64,000 nucleotides of DNA, from NCBI RefSeq assembly GCF_903970965.1, contig NZ_CAJCKW010000014.1:1-64000 (forward strand). Reading direction: 5' to 3'. Origin of the DNA: Aureimonas sp. ME7 (GTDB lineage: Bacteria > Pseudomonadota > Alphaproteobacteria > Rhizobiales > Rhizobiaceae). Under the pieces are notes generated by a model, which searched no databases, had not been told where the DNA came from, and saw only the letters and a program-made list of their open reading frames with translations. This document shows positions 46,306 to 55,213 of this stretch, one piece after another. The position numbers and the translations under genes were made by a program. How positions within the stretch are numbered: position 1 is the first letter of the stretch; every line of letters starts with the position of its first letter.

Positions 46306-46335
46306 AAGGGCTCCGGGAAACCGGGGCCCTTTTTC
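46306..46335 (+). terminator. rho-independent terminator after rpsI
   Basis: GGGCTCCGG at 46308-46316 pairs with CCGGGGCCC at 46321-46329 (one G-T pair) over GAAA, then TTTTT at 46330-46334. The stem is nine pairs with a U tail, so it is a convincing terminator between rpsI and the agmatinase gene. Confidence 0.88.
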
Positions 46336-46418
46336 GTATGCGTGCGGCCGTTCGAAGGACTTCATGCTTTCACGCGCGGGCGCTATGGATCGCCTCGACC
46401 ACGAACGCCGGGATCATC

Positions 46419-47390
46419 ATGGCCACCAAAGCGATCGACAACGCCTTCACCGCATCCGCTCCGTTCGGAGCGGCCAGCGACCCGACCTATGCCGGCGCCC
46501 TCTCCTTCATGCGGCGGCGCTATACCAAGGACGTTTCGGGCACCGACGTCGCCGTGTGGGGCATCGCGTTCGACGCCTCGGTCTCCAACCGGCCGGGAAC
46601 CCGCTTCGGGCCGCAGGCCATACGCCGCGCTTCGGCGATCTTCGACAACGACCCGCAATACCCGTTCCATGCCGACTTCTTCGAGGTCCTCGACGTCGTC
46701 GACTATGGAGATTGCCTACTCGACTATCGCTTGCCCGAGCGTGCGCATCTCGCCATGCGCAAGGAAGCGAGCGAGCTTTTGGAGAAGACCGACTTCCTGC
46801 TGACGCTGGGCGGCGATCACTCGATCACCTATCCGCTGCTGCAGGCGCATGCCGAGCGGCACGGCAAGCTCAGTCTCGTCCACTTCGATGCGCATCAGGA
46901 CACGTGGCCACTGGCAGGCGACACGCATGGGCGCCCGCGCGTCGATCACGGCTCCTTCGTTTCGGCCGCCCTGCGCGACGGGCTGATCGATCCGGACACG
47001 TCGATCCAGATCGGCATCCGCACCCACGCGCCGGAGACAGGCGGTCTTGAGATCGTCTACGGCCACGAGGTCGAGGATCTCAGCTCGGCCGAAATCGCCA
47101 AACGGATCTACGAGCGGACGGGCGGCACCAATTGCTACCTGACCTTTGACATCGACTGCCTCGACGTGGCCTTCGCACCCGGAACGGGAACGCCGGTCGC
47201 GGGCGGTCCGAGCAGCGCGAAGATGCTCGCGGTTCTCCATCACTTGAAGAACCTCGATCTCAAGGGCGCGGACGTCGTGGAGGTGTCTCCACCCTACGAT
47301 CACGCCGACATGACGGCGATCGCCGGCTCCACCGTCGCCGTGTACATTCTCGGCATCCTTGCCGATAAGAAGGCCAAGCGTCAGGGCTGA
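46419..47390 (+). CDS. speB: agmatinase / ureohydrolase family protein
   Basis: This 323-residue arginase-family enzyme has the binuclear manganese motifs: LTLGGDHSITYP, VHFDAHQDTW and LTFDIDCLDVAFAPGTGTPV, then VEVSPPYDHADMTA. Agmatinase turns agmatine to putrescine and urea. The PLAGDTHGRPRVDHGSF segment fits agmatinase better than arginase, but guanidinobutyrase is a possible alternative. The ATG at 46419 is chosen as the first in-frame start after the rpsI terminator. The long frame back to 45945 covers rpsI. argC follows 46 bases later. Confidence 0.88.
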   Translation: MATKAIDNAFTASAPFGAASDPTYAGALSFMRRRYTKDVSGTDVAVWGIAFDASVSNRPGTRFGPQAIRRASAIFDNDPQYPFHADFFEVLDVVDYGDCLLDYRLPERAHLAMRKEASELLEKTDFLLTLGGDHSITYPLLQAHAERHGKLSLVHFDAHQDTWPLAGDTHGRPRVDHGSFVSAALRDGLIDPDTSIQIGIRTHAPETGGLEIVYGHEVEDLSSAEIAKRIYERTGGTNCYLTFDIDCLDVAFAPGTGTPVAGGPSSAKMLAVLHHLKNLDLKGADVVEVSPPYDHADMTAIAGSTVAVYILGILADKKAKRQG

Positions 47391-47435
47391 CGTTTCGCCA
47401 AAGCCTTCCGCATTCCATCCACGACGGGTATCGAT

Positions 47436-48359
47436 ATGAAACCGCGCATCTTCATCGACGGCGAGCATGGAACCACGGGCCTTCAGATCCGCTCGCGCAT
47501 GGCGGGCCGCGACGACGTGGAACTTCTCTCGATCCCCGAGGCGGAGCGGCGCAACGAGGCGATCCGCGAGGATCTTCTGAACGAAGCCGATATCGCGATC
47601 CTGTGCCTGCCGGACGATGCCGCGCGGCAGGCCGTATCGCTGCTATCGGGCAACGGCCGCACCCGCGTCATCGACACGAGCACGGCGCACCGGACGGCGG
47701 ATGGATGGGCCTACGGTTTTGCCGAACTGACGCGGGGCCAAGGCGACGCGATCCGCTCGGCCCGCCTCGTGGCCAATCCGGGCTGCTACCCGACGGGTGC
47801 GATCGCCCTTCTCCGCCCGCTGCGAGAGGCTGGCCTTCTCGCCGCTGAGCATCCCGTCTCGGTCAACGCCGTCTCGGGATACACCGGCGGCGGCAAGCAG
47901 ATGATCGCGCAGATGGAGGACGAAACGCGCGAGGATCGCATCACCGCACCGCATTTCCTCTACGGCCTCGATCTGGCGCACAAGCACCTGCCGGAGATGC
48001 GTGTCTACGGGCAGTTGGCTGGTGACCCGATCTTTGCGCCGTCCGTCGGCAAGTTCCCGCAGGGCATGATCGTTCAGATCCCCCTGCTGCTCGACGAATC
48101 GAGGACGCCGTCCCAGCTTCATGCCGCACTGGCCGATCACTACGCAGGTCAGGACGTCGTGACCGTCGTGCCTCTCAGCGAGGGCGCGACCCTCAAGCGT
48201 ATCGACGCGACGGAGCTGGCTGGAACCGACCGGATGAAGCTTTTCGTCTTCACCTCGCCGGACGGCGCCCGGGCCAATCTCGTCGCTCTCCTCGACAACC
48301 TCGGCAAAGGGGCGTCCGGTGCCGCCGTCCAAAACATGGACCTGATGCTTTCGGCTTGA
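47436..48359 (+). CDS. argC: N-acetyl-gamma-glutamyl-phosphate reductase (type 2)
   Basis: This 307-residue enzyme reduces N-acetylglutamyl phosphate to its semialdehyde in arginine synthesis. The N-terminal Rossmann segment is [17 protein letters not shown]. The catalytic Cys is in [19 protein letters not shown], and [15 protein letters not shown] follows. The length of about 310 places it in the short type 2 group of ArgC found in alphaproteobacteria. It follows the agmatinase gene on the same strand, so arginine-related genes are grouped. It converges on the heme A synthase gene with four bases between stops. Confidence 0.95.
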   Translation: MKPRIFIDGEHGTTGLQIRSRMAGRDDVELLSIPEAERRNEAIREDLLNEADIAILCLPDDAARQAVSLLSGNGRTRVIDTSTAHRTADGWAYGFAELTRGQGDAIRSARLVANPGCYPTGAIALLRPLREAGLLAAEHPVSVNAVSGYTGGGKQMIAQMEDETREDRITAPHFLYGLDLAHKHLPEMRVYGQLAGDPIFAPSVGKFPQGMIVQIPLLLDESRTPSQLHAALADHYAGQDVVTVVPLSEGATLKRIDATELAGTDRMKLFVFTSPDGARANLVALLDNLGKGASGAAVQNMDLMLSA

Positions 48360-48363
48360 GATT

Positions 48364-49467
48364 TCAGGCGCCGACGGCGCGCAACTCGACGCCGGGCTGC
48401 GCGAGCGGGTAGCGTCCATGCATGCCTCGCGCATGCGCCACTGCACCGGTCAGGACGAGCAAGGCGCCGGCCTGGTGCGTCAGCGCCGCATCGATTGGAA
48501 CATGAAGCAGAAGGGTCGCGATCCCGATCGCGGCCTGTCCCGTGACGGCCAGCGCCAAGAGCTGCGCTCCCTTCGCATGATGCGAGCCCGGAGCGATCCG
48601 CCATGCGGCGAACGCATGAAGTAGGGCGACCGTCAGCAGAACGTAGGCGCCTGTCCGGTGGACGAACTGCACGGTCATCACGTTCTCGAAGAAATTGCGC
48701 CAGATGGGCGACATCGGCAGAAGGTTGGAGGGGATGATCTGCCCGTCCATCAGCGGCCACGTGTTGAAGCTCAAGCCCGCGTTCAAGCCGGCAACGAGGC
48801 CGCCGAGATAGATCTGAACGAGCGTCAGCGCGACGATCAGCAGTCCAACCTTGCCCGAATGCGCCGTCGGCGGCGCGGCGGCCGGTCTGGAGGACAGCCC
48901 CCGAGCGATCCAGAGCGTCGCCGTCAGGATGATGCAAGCCGTCGTCAAATGGATGGCCAGCCGATACTGGCTGACATCGGTCCGCTCCACGAGACCGGAG
49001 GCGACCATCCACCAGCCGATCGCGCCTTGTAGGCCTCCGAGTGCCAGAAGGCCCACCAGCCTCGGCTTCAACCAAGACTCGACGCGCCCCGCGATCCAGA
49101 ACCAAGCGAGCGGTAGCGCGAAAACGAAGCCGACGGCGCGGGCGAGGAAACGGTGCGTCCACTCCCACCAGTAGATGGTCTGGAAGTCGGACAGCGACAT
49201 GCCGCGATTGATCTGCTGGTATTGCGGAATCTGACGGTAGAGATCGAACTCCTCCTGCCATTCCGCGTCGGACAGCGGTGGTACGATCCCATGGATCGGC
49301 TTCCATTCCGTGATGGAAAGGCCCGACTCGGTGAGCCGCGTCGCGCCGCCGACGACGACGAGCGCCATCACCATCGCCGCCACGAGATAGAGCCAGATAC
49401 GGATCGCGCGGCGATCCGCCAAGCGACGTTGGATGGATCGGGTCGGGTCGGTCGTGATCGATGTCAT
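48364..49467 (-). CDS. ctaA: heme A synthase (COX15/CtaA)
   Basis: This 367-residue integral membrane enzyme oxidises the C8 methyl of heme O to make heme A for cytochrome oxidase. Eight helices are visible. Family blocks are [20 protein letters not shown] (with the conserved Glu), [34 protein letters not shown], and [13 protein letters not shown] and HQAGALLVL, which carry heme-ligand His residues. The start at 49465-49467 has the usual charged N-terminus. An extension to 49575 is arginine-rich and not conserved. DUF2842 lies next to it, as in many Hyphomicrobiales. Confidence 0.94.
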   Translation of the reverse strand: MTSITTDPTRSIQRRLADRRAIRIWLYLVAAMVMALVVVGGATRLTESGLSITEWKPIHGIVPPLSDAEWQEEFDLYRQIPQYQQINRGMSLSDFQTIYWWEWTHRFLARAVGFVFALPLAWFWIAGRVESWLKPRLVGLLALGGLQGAIGWWMVASGLVERTDVSQYRLAIHLTTACIILTATLWIARGLSSRPAAAPPTAHSGKVGLLIVALTLVQIYLGGLVAGLNAGLSFNTWPLMDGQIIPSNLLPMSPIWRNFFENVMTVQFVHRTGAYVLLTVALLHAFAAWRIAPGSHHAKGAQLLALAVTGQAAIGIATLLLHVPIDAALTHQAGALLVLTGAVAHARGMHGRYPLAQPGVELRAVGA

Positions 49468-49654
49468 GCAATCGCCTAGCGTTCGCCGAAACGAAGGCCG
49501 CCGCAAAGGGTCCGCGAGCCCAGCCCGCAGCGGCTTTTCCAAGCCAGCTCTCTTACGAACGGTTCCAGAAGGCAAGGTTCATATTGTCCTACCTTCTTGT
49601 TCTCAGCGGCACGACCTGCGAGGAAGCCGCATCGTTTCGTGCGCGAGAAGAGCC

Positions 49655-49870
49655 ATGCCCGTCCGGTTGAAGAAACTCATCGGAGCCGTGATCCTCCTGT
49701 TTCTGGTGATCGCCTACGCCGTTCTGGCGACCGCCTACGCCTCGCTCCGCCTCGGCCAGTCGCCCGGCTACGTGCATCTCCTATATTTTCTGCTGACCGG
49801 CTTGCTTTGGATCGTGCCGGCAATGTTCGTCATCCGGTGGATGGAACGGGAGCCGAAGAGCCGCCGATAG
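49655..49870 (+). CDS. DUF2842 domain small membrane protein
   Basis: This 71-residue protein has two predicted helices (GAVILLFLVIAYAVLATAYA and LYFLLTGLLWIVPAMFVIRW) joined by a short loop. This matches DUF2842, a conserved alphaproteobacterial family often found near cytochrome oxidase assembly genes, as here next to heme A synthase. Role unknown. A membrane partner in oxidase assembly is a fair guess from context. The start at 49655 is preceded by GAGAAG. Confidence 0.8.
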   Translation: MPVRLKKLIGAVILLFLVIAYAVLATAYASLRLGQSPGYVHLLYFLLTGLLWIVPAMFVIRWMEREPKSRR

Positions 49871-49875
49871 GTCCG

Positions 49876-51882
49876 CTACGTCCCCTCGCCCACGACCACC
49901 ATGTCATCGAATCCTGAGGCCCGGAGCTGAGCCACCGCCTCCTCGACCGTTGTCGCTCCTGCCGAGCCGGTGGCCAGAAGCAGAGCTGCCTCGACCGTCA
50001 TCGCATCGGCGACCTTGCGCTCCGCCAGTGCCCCGCAGTCGACGATAACCGTCTCGTAGTTCCGTTCCACGAACTCCATCGCGTCCGCGAGGTCTCGCGA
50101 ACGCTCGTTCAACCACTCAGGCTGGCGACCGAGCGGAAACACGTCGGCCGCGGTTGCGAAATCTCGCCGCGCCGCCTCGGCGAAGGTACCCTCGCCCGAC
50201 GCCATATCCGAGAGCCCCACGGAACCCGGCGGCACCCCCATGGCGAGAGCCGAACGCTGCTCGCCGCCGACGTCGATCAACGCCACGGAATGCCCTCGAA
50301 GAGCCAGACGGCGGACGATCTCGGTCGCTATCGGGCGGCTCAGGGTCGGCTCCGGGGTTACGACGACCGCGCGGGAGATTTCGCTCGCGATGATCGCCCC
50401 GATGACATCGTCGATCGAGGCGGTGTCCATCGCCGGTGACCTGAAACTACCGTCGCCGCGCGGCTTGCCCGGCGCCGCCGGAATGGCGACGGGCGCGACC
50501 GAGGGCGCTGTCATCCTCTTCCGGCCCGGCTGTCGAAGCGAGCCCACCGTCACGAACGCCGCAGACCCGAGTAGCCCTAGGAGGGCGGCACCGGCTATCA
50601 GCGGCCACACGGGCCGCCCGTCCACGGACGCCGGAAGCTCCGTGATCTCGAGCGGCGTCTCGGCGGTGGGACGCTCGGCGGCTTCCGGCTCGAGGACCGG
50701 CTCGACAGGCAGCTCCGACATCGTCGTTGCCTCGTCGGCGCGCCGCAACTCGGCTAGGAGTCGCCTTTCGACTTCGACCGCTTCCGATGACTTGTTGAGG
50801 TCCGCCTGAAGTTTCTCGCGTTCCGCTGAAAGCTCCTGCGTCCGGCGTCGGCGCCTGTCCGCGTCACCGGCTTGCTTCTCGAGAGCGACGATACGCCGAC
50901 TCAGAACTCGATCCACGCGTTCGCGTGCGGTGGAAACCTCGCGGTCGAGGTCTGCCAGCCGCAGTCGCGCCATCGCCATTCGGGGATGACCGTCGAGCAG
51001 TGTGCGGGACAGGTCCTCGACCTGCGCCGCAAGCCGGTTTCGCGTGGTTTGCATCCGCGCCCATTCGGCTAGCCCGGAAACATCGGATCCGGCCGTATCA
51101 CCATCCGACACACGTCCGCGCCGCACGTCAGCGCGGAGTGCCTCCAGATCGGCGCGCCGTTGTCGCTCTCGTTGCCCGCCTGCGGCATCATTCCCAAGCG
51201 GCTCCCCCAGCGTGTCTGCCGGATGTTCCCTGTCGAAAGCATCCAAACGGTCGCGCGACCGTATCACGACCGCCTCTTTGTCCCGCAGACGGTTTCCAGC
51301 TTCCGACACGGCTGTTGTCAGGCTCGGTGCCTGCGGGTCAGGTCGTAGGACGGGCGATTGGGCTGGCGACGGGGTGGGCATCCCGCCAGCTTCCGCAGCT
51401 CTCACCTCATCCAACAGAGCCGTTGCACGTATTCGCGCCGCATCCGCATCGACATCCTCCGCCCAGATGACGATCGAACCGACACCTGTCCTATCGATGC
51501 CGGCGGACGCAACGTGTCGCTCGTCGGCAGATCCCGAAGCCCTCGATGAAAAAAGGTCGATCCAGCGTCCGACAAGACCGCCGTCATGCGTGGAGCCTGA
51601 CGGCTCCGACACGTCGACGGCTCGCACCCATCGCGCGATCTGGTCCGATGTTCCCGACACTTCGAACGAAACGCGATGGTCGCGTGGCGCGATCGTTGCG
51701 GCCAAGAGCGCCGCGCCCGTGAACAACGCGGTTGTCAGCATTAGGACCGACCGGTTGATCCACAGAACCTTGAGCACCCGTTCGTCTTTCCCATTGGATT
51801 TCGACGCGATGGCGCGTCCCAGCGATCGCCGTCCTAGAATCGGACGGCGACATCGACTTCCTGTTTCGAGGATAGTAGCCAC
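49876..51882 (-). CDS. GumC/ExoP-like polysaccharide co-polymerase with degenerate kinase domain
   Basis: This 668-residue protein has a Wzz-type layout: membrane segments at about 46-65 and 438-460 flank a long periplasmic coiled-coil-rich part (residues 180-420). The cytoplasmic C-terminus resembles a BY-kinase but lost its P-loop: where SxxPGEGKST is expected it reads VTPEPTLSRPIATEI (residues 508-522). The Walker A' block is LIDVG instead of LxDxD, and Walker B is TVIVDCGA. No tyrosine cluster ends the chain. It probably controls exopolysaccharide chain export without kinase activity. Listed start is GTG at 51880-51882. GTG at 51775-51777, with GGGAAAGA upstream, is an alternative. It is divergent from the Wza-like gene. 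Confidence 0.8.
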   Translation of the reverse strand: MATILETGSRCRRPILGRRSLGRAIASKSNGKDERVLKVLWINRSVLMLTTALFTGAALLAATIAPRDHRVSFEVSGTSDQIARWVRAVDVSEPSGSTHDGGLVGRWIDLFSSRASGSADERHVASAGIDRTGVGSIVIWAEDVDADAARIRATALLDEVRAAEAGGMPTPSPAQSPVLRPDPQAPSLTTAVSEAGNRLRDKEAVVIRSRDRLDAFDREHPADTLGEPLGNDAAGGQRERQRRADLEALRADVRRGRVSDGDTAGSDVSGLAEWARMQTTRNRLAAQVEDLSRTLLDGHPRMAMARLRLADLDREVSTARERVDRVLSRRIVALEKQAGDADRRRRRTQELSAEREKLQADLNKSSEAVEVERRLLAELRRADEATTMSELPVEPVLEPEAAERPTAETPLEITELPASVDGRPVWPLIAGAALLGLLGSAAFVTVGSLRQPGRKRMTAPSVAPVAIPAAPGKPRGDGSFRSPAMDTASIDDVIGAIIASEISRAVVVTPEPTLSRPIATEIVRRLALRGHSVALIDVGGEQRSALAMGVPPGSVGLSDMASGEGTFAEAARRDFATAADVFPLGRQPEWLNERSRDLADAMEFVERNYETVIVDCGALAERKVADAMTVEAALLLATGSAGATTVEEAVAQLRASGFDDMVVVGEGT

Positions 51883-51995
51883 GCAGCCAGCAGCAATGAG
51901 GCGGAAATTTTACAGTTGATTAACCCTAACGACGTTACGTTATCCTCGAAGTGATCGGACCTGCGCCGCGACGGTGCCGTACCATGGAGAAACCC

Positions 51996-52556
51996 ATGTC
52001 CACCGCCCGTGCGTTCATCATCGCGCTTGCCGGCTCGATGCTTGCCGGGTGCGTGTCGGCTCCGCCACCGCCGCCGGCTTTTCATGCTGCGCTCAACACC
52101 GAGTACCGCTTGGACGCAGGCGACCGGCTTCGCGTCACCGTGTTCGAACAGGACAGCCTTTCCAATACCTACACCGTGGATAAAGCCGGCTATCTGTCCC
52201 TTCCACTCGTCGGTGCCGTTCCCGCTCGCGGCAAGACGCCGGACGAGGTCCGGGCCGAGATCGGGGCCGCGCTGCGTGGCGGGTATCTGCGCGATCCCGA
52301 CGTGTCGGTTCAGGTCGAACAGTACCGGGCTTTCTTCGTGATGGGCGAAGTGACCACCGGAGGCCAGTATTCCTACGTGCCGGGCATGACCGTTCAGAAC
52401 GCCGTTGCGATCGCAGGCGGCTTCACCTCCCGTGCCGAAAAACGAACGGTCGACGTGACGCGGCAAGTCAACGGGCAGGTGATGACCGGTCGTGTCGTCT
52501 TGTCCGATCCGGTGCTTCCGGGAGACACGATCTCCGTGCGCGAGCGGCTTTTCTGA
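51996..52556 (+). CDS. outer-membrane polysaccharide export lipoprotein (Wza/GumB/ExoF-like)
   Basis: This 186-residue lipoprotein has a lipobox (MLAGC, Cys at residue 19), then the Poly_export domain: NTEYRLDAGDRLRVTVFEQD, the SLPLVGAVPARGKTPDEV block and one SLBB-like segment (FFVMGEVTTGGQYSYVPGMT). It is shorter than Wza (about 380), so it lacks the C-terminal transmembrane helix and extra SLBB domains, as in GumB-type exporters. GGAG seven bases before ATG 51996 supports the start. The co-polymerase is divergent and the priming transferase is downstream, giving a compact exopolysaccharide module. Confidence 0.88.
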   Translation: MSTARAFIIALAGSMLAGCVSAPPPPPAFHAALNTEYRLDAGDRLRVTVFEQDSLSNTYTVDKAGYLSLPLVGAVPARGKTPDEVRAEIGAALRGGYLRDPDVSVQVEQYRAFFVMGEVTTGGQYSYVPGMTVQNAVAIAGGFTSRAEKRTVDVTRQVNGQVMTGRVVLSDPVLPGDTISVRERLF

Positions 52557-52597
52557 AACCGAACCTGCGCCGAACATCGAGATTCCTTCAAATGATA

Positions 52598-52619
52598 CCG
52601 TTCGCGAAGGAACGGTTTT
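52598..52619 (+). terminator. possible terminator or attenuator between export and priming genes
   Basis: CCGTTC at 52598-52603 pairs with GAACGG at 52610-52615 over a 6-base loop, then TTTT. The stem is short, so it could be partial, lowering transferase expression relative to the export lipoprotein. A 61-base gap remains before the transferase start. Confidence 0.5.
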
Positions 52620-52679
52620 AGACTTTTCGCTCATGATGGAGGCTGCACGAACGCAGCTAACGACCGCCATGGGGCCGAA

Positions 52680-54224
52680 ATGATAGCCGACCAAAGCGAG
52701 CATACGACCCTTGCACGCGAGGCTATCCGGACGTTCCAAGGCGTCGGCGGCGCCCCTGCGCCGATCAGCATCGATCTCAACGCCGCGGCGCGCCGTGCGG
52801 CCTCGCAGTTCTCGGGGCACGTCCTGTCCCCCCGGCTCCTATCGGGTCTTTCGGGCCTCGCCGAGTTCGCGATCCTCGTCACCTTCCTCACCGGAATGCG
52901 CTACGCCTTGCACGCTTACGTCGATGTCGCCCACCCCGTTGTGTCGACTGTGGGGTTTGCGCTCGGGACGGTTTCGATCGTTTCCCTTCTGCACGGCTAC
53001 GAAGCGTCCCAACTGCGGTCGCAGCGGCGGCAGTCGCGTCGATTGGCGTTGGGACTGTCGGGCGGCGCTGCTTTGTCCGCAGCCTTGGCTTTTGCCCTGG
53101 GTTCCTTCAGCCTGCCCGACCAGATGACCTGGCTCGCGATATCGGGCGTGGTCTCGTTTCTCCTATTGTCCCTCGTGAGGAGCTTGCTTGCTGCCCGAGT
53201 TCGCCACTGGGCACGCACGGGTCGGCTCGAACGACGCATTGTCCTCGTCGGCGGCGGACGCGCCGCGGAAGAGTTTATTCGGACGCTGGAGAAGCAGCCG
53301 GACAGCGATATTCGGATCTGCGGGATCTTCGACGATCGCGAGGACGACCGCTCGCCCCCCATCGTCGCCGGCTATCCGAAGCTGGGTACGATCGCCGAAC
53401 TGACGGAATTCGCCCGGCTCGCCCGGATCGATATGCTGGTGATCACGCTGCCGCTTTCGGCGGAACGAAGGATCCTCGCGATCCTCAAGGCGCTTTGGGT
53501 GCTTCCCCTCGATATCCGCATATCGGCCTTGTCGCAGAACCTGCGTTTCCGCTCGCGATCCTATTCCTATGCCGGCGACGTACCCATGCTGGACGTGATC
53601 GACCGACCGATCGCCGACTGGTCGCGCGTGGCCAAGCGCGTGTTCGACCTTGCGTTCGGCGTGGTGGCGCTAGCTGCGGTTTCGCCGATCATGCTGCTGA
53701 CGGCGCTGGCCATCAAATGGGACACCCCCGGGCCGATCTTCTTCCGGCAGAAGCGCCACGGATTCAACAACGAGATCATCGACGTCTGGAAGTTTCGCTC
53801 GCTGCGGCACGAAATGTCCGACCCGTCTGCGCGCAAGCTCGTCACACGCGACGACCCCCGCGTGACGCGAGTCGGCAAGTTCATTCGGCGTACCTCGATC
53901 GACGAACTGCCACAGCTCTTCAACGTTCTCGCTGGAAACCTGTCGATGGTCGGCCCCCGCCCTCATGCGGTGGCGGCCCAATCCAGCCGGCAGGTCACGT
54001 TTACGGAGATCGTGGACGGCTATTTCGGACGCCACAAGGTGAAGCCGGGAATCACGGGTTACGCGCAGATCAAAGGCTGGCGCGGCGAGATCGACGACGA
54101 CATCAAACTGCAGAAGCGGTTCGAACACGACCTTTTCTACATCGAGAACTGGTCGGTGCTCCTGGATCTCTACATCCTCGCCGCAACCCCGCTCAGCCTG
54201 GTCACGACACGCAACGCCTACTGA
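52680..54224 (+). CDS. undecaprenyl-phosphate sugar phosphotransferase (WcaJ/PssY type)
   Basis: This 514-residue membrane enzyme starts polysaccharide units by moving a sugar-1-phosphate onto undecaprenyl phosphate. It has five N-terminal hydrophobic segments, a CoA-binding-like middle region (RRIVLVGGGRAAEEFIRTL) and the bacterial sugar transferase domain: KRVFDLAFGVVALAAVSPIM, RQKRHGFNNEIIDVWKFRSL, TSIDELPQLFNVLAGNLSMVG and PRPH, then KVKPGITGYAQIKGWRGE. The sugar (glucose or galactose) cannot be told. It follows the export lipoprotein with a weak terminator between. Confidence 0.92.
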   Translation: MIADQSEHTTLAREAIRTFQGVGGAPAPISIDLNAAARRAASQFSGHVLSPRLLSGLSGLAEFAILVTFLTGMRYALHAYVDVAHPVVSTVGFALGTVSIVSLLHGYEASQLRSQRRQSRRLALGLSGGAALSAALAFALGSFSLPDQMTWLAISGVVSFLLLSLVRSLLAARVRHWARTGRLERRIVLVGGGRAAEEFIRTLEKQPDSDIRICGIFDDREDDRSPPIVAGYPKLGTIAELTEFARLARIDMLVITLPLSAERRILAILKALWVLPLDIRISALSQNLRFRSRSYSYAGDVPMLDVIDRPIADWSRVAKRVFDLAFGVVALAAVSPIMLLTALAIKWDTPGPIFFRQKRHGFNNEIIDVWKFRSLRHEMSDPSARKLVTRDDPRVTRVGKFIRRTSIDELPQLFNVLAGNLSMVGPRPHAVAAQSSRQVTFTEIVDGYFGRHKVKPGITGYAQIKGWRGEIDDDIKLQKRFEHDLFYIENWSVLLDLYILAATPLSLVTTRNAY

Positions 54225-54268
54225 AAGCACCCATAAGGGTTCGATGGCGCGACGATAATACGACTTGA

Positions 54269-54294
54269 CGCCCACCCCATCCGTGGGGTGGGCG
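54269..54294. terminator. strong hairpin after the priming transferase gene
   Basis: CGCCCACCCC at 54269-54278 pairs perfectly with GGGGTGGGCG at 54285-54294 over a 6-base loop. No T run follows, so it may be Rho-assisted or a 3' stabiliser. No similar repeat was noticed elsewhere in the window. Confidence 0.55.
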
Positions 54295-54419
54295 GTGGCA
54301 TTCGCAGATCGCGGCCTATCGATCAGCCGCGCCTGCCTACGATTGCCTAAGCGAAGGGCGAACGGAGGCTTCCGGTCACTCCGCCATCGCGATCGCGGAG
54401 TGCCGTCCTCGGTTCAGGT

Positions 54420-54764
54420 TCAAACCGCGGCGACGACGATGACCTCGACAAGGTAGTCTGGCGTGGCGAGCTTCGACTCGCCAGTCGCACGTGCAGGCGG
54501 GTTCGCCGGATCGACCCAGGCGTCCCAGACCGCGTTCATCGCACCGAAGTCCTTGATATCCGCAAGCCAGATCGTGGCCTGTAGAATCTTGGATTTTTCG
54601 GTGCCCGCTTCCGCAAGCAAAGCGTCGATCTGCTCCAGGACCGTATGGGTCTGCTGCGTCACGTCGTCGCCGGGATTTCCGACCTGGCCGCTGAGATAGA
54701 CCGTGTTCCCGTGAACCACGGCGTCGCTCATGCGGCGTCCGGGATCGATACGACGAATGCTCAT
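54420..54764 (-). CDS. ridA: RidA family enamine/imine deaminase
   Basis: This 114-residue protein is of the YjgF/YER057c/UK114 family, which removes reactive enamines formed by PLP enzymes. LSGQVGNPGDDVTQQTHTVL is the typical central block. The catalytic Arg is in NPPARATGESKLATPDYLVE, followed by the conserved Glu. Because it has that Arg, it should be active rather than one of the inactive Rid subgroups. It may belong to a RidA-like subgroup found next to amino acid or sugar genes. Confidence 0.88.
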   Translation of the reverse strand: MSIRRIDPGRRMSDAVVHGNTVYLSGQVGNPGDDVTQQTHTVLEQIDALLAEAGTEKSKILQATIWLADIKDFGAMNAVWDAWVDPANPPARATGESKLATPDYLVEVIVVAAV

Positions 54765-54849
54765 TCTATGCTCCGAATCATTCGGTAAGATGTTGGCTCG
54801 CCCATAAGCTTAGCCACATCTCGCCGTCGATCCAACGTGGAAGCTACCG

Positions 54850-55014
54850 CTAAATCAAGCGGCGCATTCCAACCCCGTCGTCGGGCTGGAACCGCGACAC
54901 ACGCGTGAATTTCTCATAGAGACCGTCCAGGCTCTCGACCATTCCCTGCTCGATGGCCTCGTCGCCGGTGATGAGTCCGTTCTCATAGGCACGCACGATG
55001 TCGGTGATCGTCAT
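54850..55014 (-). CDS. hypothetical small protein
   Basis: This frame of 54 residues starts MTITDIVRAYENGLITGDEA and continues IEQGMVESLDGLYEKF, then a basic tail. The acidic helical middle and the codon pattern suggest a real gene. I do not recognise the family. GGGCGGG just upstream is only a fair ribosome site. An ATG at 55032 would add six residues. It lies alone between ridA and the divergent OsmF-like gene. Confidence 0.5.
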   Translation of the reverse strand: MTITDIVRAYENGLITGDEAIEQGMVESLDGLYEKFTRVSRFQPDDGVGMRRLI

Positions 55015-55213
55015 GGGTCCCGCCCTTTCCATGTCCAGTTCGCGGAATCCGCCGAATCAGGATTGGTTCCATCGTTGTTAACTTTTCGCCGGACCGTTTT
55101 CGGGAAAGTTCCGTCCTGACCGGACCGTGCCCTTGAGGTTCCGGCGTGAAGCAACAGAATGGAAAGGCGAAAGCGACGTCGCTCGAATCGTCGCCCCGAT
55201 TGGAGTGGAAACG

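Noticed and set aside
51914..51932. TTAACCCTAAC near the co-polymerase and export gene promoters, considered as a CtrA site
   Set aside because: Only one TTAA half is present at the right spacing. The second half reads GACG.
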